This document shows positions 41,001 through 56,000 of a stretch of 64,000 nucleotides of DNA, in pieces. Below the pieces are notes generated by a model. The model did no database searches. It was not told where the DNA came from and was given only the letters and a program-made list of their open reading frames with translations. Made by a program: the position numbers and the translations under genes. Numbering within the stretch: position 1 is the first letter of the stretch; each line of letters opens with the position of its first letter. The stretch comes from Nemertoderma westbladi (lineage: Eukaryota > Xenacoelomorpha > Nemertodermatida > Nemertodermatidae), in the NCBI GenBank assembly GCA_032718475.1, contig JAUCBJ010005435.1, forward strand, positions 1 through 64,000, given 5' to 3'.

Positions 41001-44000
41001 TGTATCAATTGGATAGTGTCGGTTTATTGTGTCTGTCTATCATTGTATCAATTGGATAGTGTCGGTTTATTGTGTCTGTCTATCATTGTATCAATTGGTT
41101 AGTATCGGTTTATTGTGTCGTCTAACATTGTATCAATTGGATAGTGTCGGTTTATTGTGTCTGTCTATCATTGTATCAATTGGATAGTGTCGGTTTATTG
41201 TGTCGTCTAACATTGTATCAATTGGTTAGTGTCGGTTTATTGTGTCGTCTAACATTGTATCAATTGGATAGTGTCGGTTTATTGTGTCTGTCTATTATTG
41301 TATCAATTGGATAGTGTCGGTTTATTGTGTCGTCTAACATTGTATCAATTGGTTAGTGCCGGTTTATTGTGTCTGTCTAACATTGTTTCAATTGGTTAGT
41401 TTCGGTTTATTGTGTCTGTCTAACATTGTATCAATTGGTAGTGTCGGTTTATTGTGTATGCCTAACATTGTATCAATTGGTTAGTGTCGGTTTATTGTGT
41501 CTGTCTAACATTGTATCAATTGGTTAGTTTCGATTTATTGTGTCTGTCTAACATTGTATCAATTGGATAGTGTCGGTTTATTGTGTCTGTCTATCATTGT
41601 ATCAATTGGATAGTGTCGGTTTATTGTGTCGTCTAACATTGTATCAATTGGTTAGTGTCGGTTTATTGTGTCTGTCTAACATTGTTTCAATTGGTTAGTT
41701 TCGGTTTATTGTGTCTGTCTAACATTGTATCAATTGGTAGTGTCGGTTTATTGTGTATGCCTAACATTGTATCAATTGGTTAGTGTCGGTTTATTGTGTC
41801 TGTCTAACATTGTATCAATTGGTTAGTTTCGATTTATTGTGTCTGTCTAACATTGTTTCAATTGGTTAGTGTCGGTTTATTGTGTCTGTCAAACATTCTA
41901 TCAATTGGTTAGTGTCGGTTTATTGTGTCTGTCAAATATTCTATCAATTGGTAGTGTCGGTTTATTGTGTCTGTCTATCATTGTATCAATTGGTTAGTGT
42001 CGGTTTATTGTGTCTGTCTAACATTGTATCAATTGGTTAGTTTCGATTTATTGTGTCTGTCTAACATTGTTTCAATTGGTTAGTGTCGGTTTATTGTGTC
42101 TGTCAAACATTCTATCAATTGGTTAGTGTCGGTTTATTGTGTCTGTCAAATATTCTATCAATTGGTAGTGTCGGTTTATTGTGTCTGTCTATCATTGTAT
42201 CAATTGGTTAGTGTCGGTTTATTGTGTCTGTCTAACATTGTATCAATTGGTTAGTTTCGATTTATTGTGTCTGTCTAACATTGTTTCAATTGGTTAGTGT
42301 CGGTTTATTGTGTCTGTCAAACATTCTATCAATTGGTAGTGTCGGTTTATTGTGTCTGTCTATCATTGTATCAATTGGATAGTGTCGGTTTATTGTGTCT
42401 GTCTATCATTGTATCAATTGGTTAGTATCGGTTTATTGTGTCGTCTAACATTGTATCAATTGGATAGTGTCGGTTTATTGTGTCTGTCTATCATTGTATC
42501 AATTGGATAGTGTCGGTTTATTGTGTCGTCTAACATTGTATCAATTGGTTAGTGTCGGTTTATTGTGTCTGTCTAACATTGTTTCAATTGGTTAGTTTCG
42601 GTTTATTGTGTCTGTCTAACATTGTATCAATTGGTAGTGTCGGTTTATTGTGTCTGTCTAACATTGTATCAATTGGTTAGTGTCGGTTTATTGTGTATGT
42701 CAAACATTCTATCAATTGGTTAGTGCAATTAATAGTTTGTTTAATTTGGTAATGTGAACAGCCTTTTTACTCAGAAATGCAAAAATTCACGAATTCTCAA
42801 TTGATTACAAATTTACGCGCCCATTGGGAAAACCAAAGTTCAAGTCAACAATCCTAAAATATTCATATTAATTTACATTACAAAGTAAATTACCAAGGTC
42901 TCAGGTAACTCTTTGAATTAATGTGTTGTGGTAGCGGTTCGCACATTGATTTTCCCCAACCGGTTCATTAGTAAAGCAAAGAACTACGTATTTATTACTC
43001 CGTCAACCCTATGTGGGGTGGGGGGTGCGTTTCATAAAAAAATGAAACTTGCAGTTCGCTTCAGCTTCAGCGTATAATTAAGTTAAATATTTTTACAATC
43101 AACCAATTACATTGTAAAAATGTCCATTTTAGGTCATTCTGTGGATTATAGTAATTCTATGGCTTCGATTGAAACAGTTTATATTGAAGTTGAACGAACT
43201 TTGCATCAACTCAAGACGTCAGCCGATAATCATTTACAAGCGTTGGAGGAATGTATGAGGATGCGACTGTTCGATGACGAATACAATAAGGTACGTTAGG
43301 TGGCGTTACAAGTTTAGTATTATTGTAATCTATGAGTCGTTTTTTACAGGTGTAACTGAGCCTATTATTGAGAAATAAATAAGGGGCATACACAGTAACA
43401 GTACACACACACACAGGTCTTATTAAGGTATCATTGGTATTGGTAATTTAATTTAATTTTATTTTTAGATAATTCATTGGTTAGCCAGGAAAGGTGAGAG
43501 TTTCCTCAACCGTCTGGACCTTGGTGACTCTTTGACTTCTATTAAAGCTTCCGAGAAAGAGTTTGAGAAATTCTATTTCACTGCCATTGTAAGTTTTAAT
43601 TAATTGTTTCGTGAATGTTGCGTTAATGGCATTTAGAATGGACTTTTATTGATTGTAATTTATTACGAACACCAGTACATTACATAAAATAATAGCTTAG
43701 ACCAGCGTCACGTAAACTAATATTTTATTTGATTAGAAATATTGCGAGAAAGCTGAGGAATTAATCGAGGAAGGGTCGAGTTTGGCTTCGACTCCCACCG
43801 GCACAGCAACGGGAGTTCGAGATAAATGTAAATCGCTCAAGTTAAAACTCGCTAGTTTCTACAGAGCTTTGGAACGCAGACGAGCAGAGATAGACCAAAT
43901 GCTGAAACTACACCATTACATTGATTCGGTGAGGACATATATTAGTTTCCAGTCGTTCAGCTAAGTGCGTATTGTTTTACTTTGTCTTTCTGTTTTGGGT

Positions 44001-47000
44001 TTTTCCTCACTAGCAGGGTAAGCCTAAAGTCATTAGTTTGAAATGTTGTGCACCTGCATTTATATATGTTGTGCACCTGCATAGATATGCATTTATAACT
44101 TCATGCATATCTACCGGAACTTCAGAAACGGTCATGTAAATTAACTACAAAATTTTCCAACTGGTTATTTTCTTCCGATAGGCATTTGATTGGGCTCTGT
44201 CGGGAATGAAATACCTCGCCAAAATGAATATGCAACAAGTTATTAACGAAGATGGTTGTAAACGGTTGCTAAGATACCTGGAACGCTACCAACGGAAGCA
44301 TCCACCAATAGCGAACGATACCTTCAAGAAAATGTCGGATTTAGCTCAATCGATGGGTAGGTCTAGTCTCAATGTTAACATCCATCACTCAATTGTCCAT
44401 ATAGATTCAATTAATTTATAAGTTAAACAGGATGAAGAGAAGTCTACGGACACCATCAGGAGACACGGGTTGGAAATATGAATTCCGAAGTTCTAAAATT
44501 CATCTTATTTAACTTCAACTTCTATTAATCCAGAGTCCTGTTTAATCTTAGAACATTTCAGGAAGTTTCAATGTTTCCTTGGAATCTTAATTTATTGGTT
44601 GCATGTTTAACAATTCTTTTAGGTACTCAAAGAATTTTGCAGCAGGTAGAGTTCGCCCAATCCCGTTGCCGAGAAACCGAACAGTTGCTAAGGAAACGGA
44701 CTATGTCTCTAACGAAAGCCGCCAATCAGTTCCACGTGGAGGACGAACCTAGCAGCGCGAACTCTTCGTTCCACACGCAGCCGACGGCCGCCCAACCCGG
44801 CGACGGAGACAACCTCTCGATGTGCACCCACGTCGACGAGCAGGTCGTACCGGAGTACTCGATGGACGAAGCCTCCGAGTCGGAGAGTCTCCCGTCGGAT
44901 CGGTTCGCCCGCCGTCCCTCGCAACCGAGCGGCCACCGACCCTCCCAACCGCCCCCCATGCCGGTCTACTACCACCGTCGGACGGACTCGGCCCAGACGG
45001 ACCCCACCCCGGGACGATTAAACCCGTCGCCCCCCGGAGACCCGTCGCCCAGACAACCCGACATCACGGACTCGGTTCCTTCTCGTCTCCGCGGCCGCTC
45101 TCACTCCATGCAGGACCTCGGGCCCGACCGCTCTGACGACGACGTCGCCTCCAACCTACTGGAAGCGCAGCAACAGGCCGAGTTGCTGCAGATCGGGATC
45201 GATCCAAAGATAAACAATCAGTTGCCTAAGCGACCGGCAGCCAAGAAGGTTGGTTACACTTGGTCTATTTGCGGTAGTCTGTGTTCTCTATGTGTAGCGG
45301 TTGACGTACTAGCCATGCCGCATGGCGGTGCGGGTTGGAGGTATTAACGTTCACTAATTACAATCGTTCTCTTCCGTGGAATTATTTTTCATTTTCTTAA
45401 AATATTAATTATTTCTGGTTTTAATGCATCCCTATACTTCACACAGACAGAGTACCATATCCTTTGTTTCTGGTGTACGGGATATGCTAATATAATATGT
45501 GGCGGCATGTGTGTACGAGATTAACATATTGCTATGGTAACAATCTCTAAGGGTGCCGCCACACAAAGAATCAATGCCGATTATCGTATAATTCGGTGTA
45601 TTATGGCGCCATGTCATCGTAACTGACTCGATTACTGGGTTGTTTTAGGTAAATATGAGTCCGGCCCATGAGGAGAGCTCTATAATGACCCCGGTGGTAT
45701 CGGCACAGTTGCGGAACATCATGTCGGAACTCATACAAACCGAACGGGACTACATCTCTTCTTTAGACTATGTTATAGAACATTACGTGCCTCACACAGA
45801 CCGCAGTGACCTACCCCAAGGATTACGGGGCAGACGAACTGTCGTCTTCTGTAACATCGAGAAAATACGGGACTTCCACAAACATTACTTCCTATCCAGT
45901 ATTCAGGGTAAGTTATCACATGTTCTTCTTATTAAAATGTACTAATTACTGTACAGGATAATTTATACTAATTTAATTTAAAAATTATAATACTATCAAG
46001 CAAGACCAAAAAAACGTAAATTGTTTGGATAAAAATATTCGCAGCAGTTCCCTTGACTGCATAAGTTTTAATAATTAAATTAAATTATAATTATAATTAA
46101 CCAAGTATCAGTAGTTGGCATGGTTTATTTGGTTATGGTTAACATTAATGGTTAACACATAAAAAATATGGATCTTTAATAGTAACCTATTATGTTCTAG
46201 AATATGAAGATAACCCTTTGAATATTGGGGTTGCCTTCATACGACACGAGAAGAGTTTCAACCTCTACACTCTGTACAACAAGAATAAACCGTGTTCAGA
46301 CAGTCTGCTGGCGGATCACAGCGATTACTTCCACATAAAACAGAATGAACTTGGCGATAAACTCAATCTCGCGAGCTACTTACTCAAACCGGTGCAACGG
46401 ATGACCAAGTACGCCTTACTAATACAGGACCTACTTAAACATGCGCCACCTGGCGACAATCCCTCGAATAATCTAAAGTCTGCCCTCGATATGGTGCGAT
46501 TCACACTTCGTCATGGCAACGACTTGCTCGCTCTGGAGAGTCTAATGCATTGCGATTTTAATATCAACGAACAGGGGCAGTTATTGATGCAGGATGAATT
46601 CTTAGTATGGCAGGTAGGTGGCGCACCAAGAGTATTAGTAAACCCGCAGCAAATCAAATACAAATCCTTGTAAACCTCGCAGCATAATCTCAATGTTATA
46701 ATATTAATATGTTTCATGGTTTTTCTTTCAGGGGCGTAAGAAGTTTATGAGACACGTGTTCTTGTTTCAAGAATTAGTTGTGTTTAGTAAACGAAAGAAA
46801 AGCCGTAGAGGGGCTGATGTATATCACTATAAATCTAGTTACAAGGTGAGTATGGGACCATGTAGGGTGACAAGGTTAGTATGGGACCATGTAGGGTGAC
46901 AAGGTTAGTATGGGACCATGTAGGATGACAAGGTGAGTATGGGACCATGTAGGGTGACAAGGTGAGTATGGGACCGTGTAGGGTGACAGGTGAGTATGGG

Positions 47001-50000
47001 ACCGTGTAGGGTGACAAGGTGAGTATGGGACCATGTAGGGTGACAAGGTGAGTATGGGACCATGTAGGGTGACAAGGTGAGTATGGGACCATGTAGGGTG
47101 ACAAGGTGAGTATGGGACCGTGTAGGGTGACAAGGTGAGTATGGGACCATGTAGGGTGACAAGGTGAGTATGGGACCATGTAGGGTGACAAGGTGAGTAT
47201 GGGACCGTGTAGGGTGACAAGGTGAGTATGGGACCGTGTATGGTGACAAGGTGAATATGGGACCGTGTAGGGTGACAAGGTGAGTATGGGACCATGTAGG
47301 GTGACAAGGTGAGTATGGGACCGTGTATGGTGACAAGGTGAATATGGGACCGTGTAGGGTGACAAGGTGAGTATGGGACCATGTAGGGTGACAAGGTGAG
47401 TATGGGACCGTGTAGGGTGACAAGGTGAGTATGGGACCGTGTAGGGTGACAAGGTGAGTATGGGACCGTCTAGGGTGACAAGGTGAGTATGGGACCATGT
47501 AGAGTGACAAGGTCCATGTAGGGTGACAAAGGTGAGTATGGGACCATGTAGGGTGACAAGGTGAGTATGGGACCATGTAGGGTGACAATGTGAGTATGGG
47601 ACCATGTAGGGTGACAAGGTGAGTATGGGACCGTGTAGGGCGACAAGGTGAGTATGGGACCGTCTAGGGTGACAAGGTGAGTATGGGACCATGTAGAGTG
47701 ACAAGGTCCATGTAGGGTGACAAAGGTGAGTATGGGACCATGTAGGGTGACAAGGTGAGTATGGGACCATGTAGGGTGACAAGGTGAGTATGGGACCATG
47801 TAGGGTGACAAAGGTGAGTATGGGACCATGTAGGGTGACAAGGTGAGTATGGGACCATGTAGGGTGACAAGGTGAGTATGGGACCATGTAGGGTGACAAA
47901 GGTGAGTATGGGACCATGTAGGGTGACAAGGTGAGTATGGGACCATGTAGGGTGACAAGGTGAGTATGGGACCATGTAGGGTGACAAGGTGAGTATGGGA
48001 CCGTGTAGGGTGACAAGGTGAGTATGGGACCATGTAGGGTGACAAGGTGAGTATGGGACCATGTAGGGTGACAAGGTGAGTATGGGACCATGTAGGGTGA
48101 CAAGGTGAGTATGGGACCATGTAGGGTGACAAAGGTGAGTATGGGACCATTTAGGGTGACAAGGTGAGTATGGGACCATGTAGGGTGACAAGGTGAGTAT
48201 GGGACCATGTAGGGTGACAAGGTGAGTATGGGACCGTGTAGGGTGACAAGGTGAGTATGGGACCGTGTAGGGTGACAAGGTGAGTATGGGACCGTGTAGG
48301 GTGACAAGGTGAGTATGGGACCGTGTAGGGTGACAAGGTGAGTATGGGACCATGTAGGGCGACAAGGTGAGTATGGGACCATGTAGGGCGACAAGGTGAT
48401 TATGGGACCATGTAGGGTGACAAGGTGAGTATGGGACCATGTAGGGTGACAAGGTGAGTATGGGACCATGTAGGGTGATAAGGTGAGTATGGGACCATGT
48501 AGGGTGACAAGGTAAGTATGGGACCATGTAGGGTGACAAGGTGAGTATGGGACCATGTAGGGTGACAATGTGAGTATGGGACCATGTAGGGTGACAAGGT
48601 GAGTATGGGACCATGTAGGGTGACAAGGTGAGTATGGGACCATGTAGGGTGACAAGGTGAGTATGGGACCATGTAGGGTGACAAGGTGAGTATGGGACCA
48701 TGTAGGGTGACAAGGTGAGTATGGGACCATGTAGGGTGACAAGGTGAGTATGGGACCATGTAGGGTGACAAGGTGAGTATGGGACCGTGTAGGGTGACAA
48801 GGTGAGTATGGGACCATGTAGGGTGACAAGGTGAGTATGGGACCATGTAGGGTGACAAGGTGAGTATGGGACCGTGTAGGGTGACAAGGTGAGTATGGGA
48901 CCGTGTATGGTGACAAGGTGAATATGGGACCGTGTAGGGTGACAAGGTGAGTATGGGACCATGTAGGGTGACAAGGTGAGTATGGGACCGTGTATGGTGA
49001 CAAGGTGAATATGGGACCGTGTAGGGTGACAAGGTGAGTATGGGACCGTGTAGGGTGACAAGGTGAGTATGGGACCATGTAGGGTGACAAGGTGAGTATG
49101 GGACCATGTAGGGTGATAAGGTGAGTATGGGACCGTGTAGGGTGACAAGGTGAGTATGGGACCATGTAGGGTGACAAGGTGAGTATGGGACCGTGTAGGG
49201 TGACAAGGTGAGTATGGGACCGTGTAGGGTGACAAGGTGAGTATGGGACCATGTAGGGTGACAAGGTGAGTATGGGACCGTGTAGGGTGACAAGGTGAGT
49301 ATGGGACCATGTAGGGTGACAAGGTGAGTGAGTATGGGACCGTGTAGGGTGACAAGGTGAGTATGGGACCATGTAGGGTGACAAGGTGAGTATGGGACCG
49401 TGTAGGGTGACAAGGTGAGTATGGGACCGTGTAGGGTGACAAGGTGAGTATGGGACCGTGTAGGGTGACAAGGTGAGTATGGGACCATGTAGGGTGACAA
49501 GGTGAGTATGGGACCGTGTAGGGTGACAAGGTGAGTATGGGACCGTGTAGGGTAACAAGGTGAGTATGGGACCATGTAGGGTGACAAGGTGAGTATGGGG
49601 CCGTGTAGGGTGACAAGGTGAGTATGGGACCATGTAGGGTGACAAGGTGAGTATGGGACCATGTAGGGTGACAAGGTGAGTATGGGACCGTGTATGGTGA
49701 CAAGGTGAGCATGGGACCGTGTAGGGTGACAAGGTGAGTATGGGACCGTGTAGGGCGACAAGGTGAGTATGGGACCATGTAGGGTGACAAGGTGAGTATG
49801 GGTCCGTGTAGGGTGACAAGGTGAGTATGGGACCGTGTAGGGTGACAAGGTGAGTGTGGGACCGTGTAGGGCGACAAGGTGAGTATGGGACCGTGTAGGG
49901 TGACAAGGTGAGTATGGGACCGTGTATGGTGACAAGGTGAGCATGGGAGCGTGTAGGGTGACAAGGTGAGTATGGGACCGTGTAGGGCGACAAGGTGAGT

Positions 50001-53000
50001 ATGGGACCATGTAGGGCGACAAGGTGAGTATGGGACCGTGTAGGGTGACTAGGTGAGTATGGGACCATGTAGGGTGACAAGGTGAGTATGGGACCATGTA
50101 GGGTGACAAGGTGAGTATGGGACCGTGTAGGGTGACAAGGTGAGTGTGGGACCGTGTAGGGCGACAAGGTGAGTATGGGACCGTGTAGGGTGACAATGTG
50201 AGTATGGGACCATGTAGGGCGACAAGGTGAGTATGGGACCGTGTAGGGTGACAAGGTGAGTATGGGACCGTGTAGGGTGACAAGGTGAGCATGGGACCGT
50301 GTAGGGCGACAAGGTGAGTATGGGACCGTGTATAGGGTGACAAGGTGAGTATGGGACCGTGTAGGGTGACAAGGTGAGTATGGGACCGTGTAGGGTGACA
50401 AGGTGAGTATGTGACCGTGTAGGGCGACAAGGTGAGTATGGGACCGTGTAGGGTGACAAGGTGAGTATGGGAGGACCATGTAGGGTGACAAAGGTGAGTA
50501 TGGGACCGTGTATGGTGACAAGGTGAGTATGGGACCGTGTAGGGTGACAAGGTGAGTATGGGACCATGTAGGGTGACAAGGTGAGTATGGGACCGTGTAT
50601 GGTGACAAGGTGAGTATGGGACCGTGTATAGGGTGACAAGGTGAGTATGGGACCATGTAGGGTGACAAGGTGAGTATGGGACCGTGTAGGGTGACAAGGT
50701 GAGTATGGGACCGTGTAGGGTGACAAGGTGAGTATGGGACCGTGTAGGGTGACAAGGTGAGTATGGGAGGACCATGTAGGGTGACAAAGGTGAGTATGGG
50801 ACCGTGTATGGTGACAAGGTGAGTATGGGACCATGTAGGGTGACAAGGTGAGTATGGGACCGTGTAGGGTGACAAGGTGAGTATGGGACCGTGTAGGGTG
50901 ACAAGGTGAGTATGGGACCGTGTAGGGTGACAAGGTGAGTATGGGAGGACCATGTAGGGTGACAAAGGTGAGTATGGGACCGTGTAGGGCGACAAAGTGA
51001 GTATGGGACCGTGTAGGGTGACAAGGTGAGTATGGGACCGTGTATGGTGACAAGGTGGGTATGGGACCGTGTATAGGGTGACAAGGTGAGTATGGGACCA
51101 TGTAGGGTGAAAAGGTGAGTATGGGACCGTGTAGGGTGACAAGGTGAGTATGGGACCGTGTAGGGTGACAAGGTGAGTATGGGAGGACCATGTAGGGTGA
51201 CAAAGGTGAGTATGGGACCGTGTATGGTGACAAGGTGAGTATGGGACCGTGTAGGGTGACAAGGTGAGTATGGGACCATGTAGGGTGACAAGGTGAGTAT
51301 GGGACCATGTAGGGTGACAAGGTGAGTATGGGACCGTGTATGGTGACAAGGTGGGTATGGGACCGTGTATAGGGTGACAAGGTGAGTATGGGACCATGTA
51401 GGGTGACAAGGTGAGTATGGGACCGTGTAGGGTGACAAGGTGAGTATGGGACCGTGTAGGGTGACAAGGTGAGTATGGGACCTTGTAGGGTGACAATGTG
51501 AGTATGGGAGGACCATGTAGGGTGACAAAGGTGAGTATGGGACCGTGTATGGTGACAAGGTGAGTATGGGACCATGTAGGGTGACAAGGTGAGTATGGGA
51601 CCGTGTAGGGTGACAAGGTGAGTATGGGACCATGTAGGGTGACAAGGTGAGTATGGGACCGTGTAGGGTGACAAGGTGAGTATGGGAGGACCATTTAGGG
51701 TGACAAAGGTGAGTATGGGACCGTGTATGGTGACAAGGTGAGTATGGGACCATGTAGGGTGACAAGGTGAGTATGGGACCGTGTATGGTGACAAGGTGGG
51801 TATGGGACCGTGTATAGGGTGACAAGGTGAGTATGGGACCATGTAGGGTGAAAAGGTGAGTATGGGACCGTGTAGGGTGACAAGGTGAGTATGGGACCAT
51901 GTAGGGTGACAAAGTGAGTATGGGACCGTGTAGGGTGACAAGGTGAGTATGGGACCATGTAGGGTGACAAGGTGAGTATGGGACCGTGTAGGGTGACAAG
52001 GTGAGTATGGGACCGTGTAGGGTGACAAGGTGAGTATGGGACCGTGTAGTGTGACAAGGTGAGTATGGGACCATGTAGGGTGACAAGGTGAGTATGGGAC
52101 CGTGTAGGGTGACAAGGTGAGTATGGGACCGTGTAGGGTGACAAGGTGAGTATGGGACCATGTAGGGTGACAAGGTGAGTATGGGACCGTGTAGGGTAAC
52201 AAGGTGAGTATGGGACCATGTAGGGTGACAGGTGAGTATGGGACCATGTAGGGTGACAAGGTGAGTATGGGACCGTGTATGGTGACAAGGTGAGCATGGG
52301 ACCGTGTAGGGTGACAAGGTGAGTATGGGACCGTGTAGGGCGACAAGGTGAGTATGGGACCATGTAGGGTGACAAGGTGAGTATGGGACCGTGTAGGGTG
52401 ACAAGGTGAGTATAGGACCGTGTAGGGTGACAAGGTGAGTATGGGACCGTGTAGGGCGACAAGGTGAGTATGGGACCGTGTACGGTGACAAGGTGAGTAT
52501 GGGACCATGTAGGGTGACAAGGTGAGTATGGGACCGTGTAGGGTGACAAGGTGGGTATGGGACCGTGTATGGTGACAAGGTGAGCATGGGACCGTGTAGG
52601 GTGACAAGGTGGGTATGGGACCGTGTATGGTGACAAGGTGAGCATGGGACCGTGTAGGGTGACAAGGTGAGTATGGGACCGTGTAGGGCGACAAGGTGAG
52701 TATGGGACCATGTAGGGTGACAAGGTGAGTATGGGACCGTGTAGGGTGACAAGGTGAGTATGGGACCGTGTAGGGTGACAAGGTGAGTATGGGACCGTGT
52801 AGGGTGACAAGGTGAGTATGGGACCGTGTAGGGCGACAAGGTGAGTATGGGACCATGTAGGGTGACAAGGTGAGTATGGGACCGTGTAGGGTGACAAGGT
52901 GAGTATGGGACCGTGTATGGTGACAGGTGAATATGGGACCGTGTAGGGTGACAAGGTGAGTATGGGACCATGTAGGGTGACAAGGTGAGTATGGGACCAT

Positions 53001-56000
53001 GTAGGGTGACAAGGTGAGTATGGGACCGTCAAGGTGAGTATGGGACCGTGTATGGTGCAATTAGTTTAAGTTAATAGATTATCGGTAAATGGCATTAATT
53101 AATTAATATATTACATGCGTATATACCAGTGCAATATTTGGTTATAATGGCCATACCGGGTATTTAATTGTATACCTCACTAATTTACCGCCTATACTAA
53201 GTTTATTTTCATATTATAATCCTTTAACTGAGGAATTCATCATACTAATTGTTTGTTTGTCGGTTTTTTTGGTTTGTACTGTAAGTAAATTCTTTCTTAT
53301 CATTTTGTAGATGTCCGAATTGGGTTTGACTCAGACCATCGGTGACTCTGGTTATAAGTTCGGGATTTGGTTCCGTCGATATACCTCGGCTGATAGTTTC
53401 ACTTTACAGGCCAAAAGTAGCGAAGTTAAGGAAATCTGGGTCGCCGAGTTAACCAACCTATTACTTCATCAGGTTAGCCGAGTTAGCCAACCTATTACTT
53501 CATCAGGTTAGCCGAGTTAGCCAACCTATTACTTCATCAGGTTAGCCGAGTTAGCCAACCTATTACTTCATCAGGTTAGCCGAGTTAACCAACCTATTAC
53601 TTCATCAGGTTAGCCGAGTTAGCCAACCTATTACTTCATCAGGTTAGCCGAGTTAGCCAACCTATTACTTCATCAGGTTAGCCGAGTTAGCCAACCTATT
53701 ACTTCATCAGGTTAGCCGAGTTAGCCAACCTATTACTTCATCAGGTTAACCGAGTTAACCAACCTATTACTCCATCAGGTTAGCCGAGTTAGCCAACCTA
53801 TTACTTCATCAGGTTAGCCGAGTTAACCAACCTATTACTTCATCAGGTTAGCCGAGTTAGCCAACCTATTACTTGATCAGGTTAGCCGAGTTAGCCAACC
53901 TATTACTTGATCAGGTTAGCCGAGTTAGCCAACCTATTACTTCATCAGGTTAGCCGAGTTAACCAACCTATTACTTCATCAGGTTAGCCGAGTTAACCAA
54001 CCTATTACTTCATCAGGTTAGCCGAGTTAGCCAACCTATTACTTCATCAGGTTAGCCGAGTTAGCCAACCTATTACTTGATCAGGTTAGCCGAGTTAACC
54101 AACCTATTACTTCATCAGGTTAGCCGATTTAGCCAACCTATTACTTCATCAGGTTATCCGAGTTAGCCAACCTATTACTTCATCAGGTTAGCCGAGTTAG
54201 CCAACCTATTACTTGATCAGGTTAGCCGAGTTAGCCAACCTATTACTTGATCAGGTTAGCCGAGTTAACCAACCTATTACTTGATCTGGTTAGCCGAGTT
54301 AACCAACCTATTACTTCATCAGGTTAGCCGAGTTAGCCAACCTATTACTTGATCAGGTTAGCAGAGTTAGCCAACCTATTACTTGATCAGGTTAGACGAG
54401 TTAACCAACCTATTACTTGATCAGGTTAGCCGAGTTAACCAACCTATTACTTCATCAGGTTAGCCGAGTTAGCCAACCTATTACTTGATCAGGTTAGCCG
54501 AGTTAGCCAACCTATTACTTGATCAGGTTAGCCGAGTTAACCAACCTATTACTTGATCAGGTTAGCCGAGTTAACCAACCTATTACTTCATCAGGTTAGC
54601 CGAGTTAACCAACCTATTACTTCATCAGGTTAGCCGAGTTAACCAACCTATTACTTCATCAGGTTAGCCGAGTTAACCAACCTATTACTTGATCAGATTA
54701 GCAGAGTTAACCAACCTATTACTTCATCAGGTTAGCCGAGTTAGCCAACCTATTACTTCATCAGATTAATTAATAACCTACAACTTAATCTTTATTCACT
54801 AATTACTAATTTTTTATTACATATCCATTTATATATCATTTACATTTACTCTTTTTATAGCGACTTATATGTTATTTATTCACTATATTTATAAATTGTT
54901 CAATTACGATTTATAATTTTTTTTATTAACTAACTATTTTAATTTTAATTACTCAGTAACGAACTATTAGATACTCAATAACGAACTATTAATTATTTAG
55001 TAAGGAGTATTTAGCAAGAAAATAAAAAATTAAGTATTAAAAATAGTATATTTTCTAGCACAAAATAAGCCATGCTTCTGTGTTCGGAAATGTTGGCGCC
55101 TATGAAGTGGCTATAGTATTTAGTATAGTGGGGTCTGTGGCTGGGGGGGGGGGGGGGGGTGGTGGTATCAAGTATAGTCTTAGTATAATTAATAGTAGTA
55201 TGCAGTTTTAATATTGTTGTTTAATTGTTATATATTATATTATATTATGAGTTATTAAGATTGTCTGAACGTTTGTTTTCAGGCGATGAGGAACCGGGAA
55301 CGCCAACTATCTGAGAATAATGCGATGGGAGTTGGAAGTAAACCATCGCTGACTCTAAAGAACAGTTCGTCCAGTATAACCAACAGAGCGCTGGCCTACC
55401 TGAAAACAGGCCGAGGTAAGTATAACCAACAGAGCCCTGGCCTACCTGAAAACAGGCCGAGGTAAGTATAACAAACAGAGCGCTGGCCTACCTGAAAACA
55501 GGCCGAGGTAAGTATAACCAACAGAGCGCTGGCCTACCTGAAAACAGGCCGAGGTAAGTATAACCAACAGAGCGCTGACCTACCTGAAAACAGGCCGAGG
55601 TAAGTATAACCAACAGAGCGCTGACCTACCTGAAAACAGGCCGAGGTAAGTATAACCAACAGAGCGCTGGCCTATACCTGAAAACAGGCCGAGGTAAGTA
55701 TAACCAACAGAGCGCTGGCCTTTCTGAAAACAGGCCGAGGTAAGTATAACCAACAGAGCGCTGGCCTACCTGAAAACAGGCCGAGGTAAGTATAACCAAC
55801 AGAGCGCTGGCCTATACCTGAAAACAGGCCGAGGTAAGTATAACCAACAGAGCGCTGGCCTTTCTGAAAACAGGCCGAGGTAAGTATAACCAACAGAGCG
55901 CTGGCCTACCTGAAAACAGGCCGAGGTAAGTATAACCAACAGAGCGCTGACCTACCTGAAAACAGGCCGAGGTAAGTATAACCAACAGAGCGCTGACCTA

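Noticed and set aside
44709-45136. Other-frame and minus-strand ORFs over exon 15
   Set aside because: Shadows of a GC-rich disordered coding exon. Only the plus-strand frame joins the flanking exons in phase.
46835-53060. Minus-strand ORFs of 1,619, 1,527, 1,003, 766 and 445 codons with a proline/histidine repeat protein
   Set aside because: They are translations of the 29-bp intronic minisatellite in rotating frames. The unit happens to lack minus-strand stops. They lie in a spliced intron of the plus-strand gene and have no non-repeat sequence.
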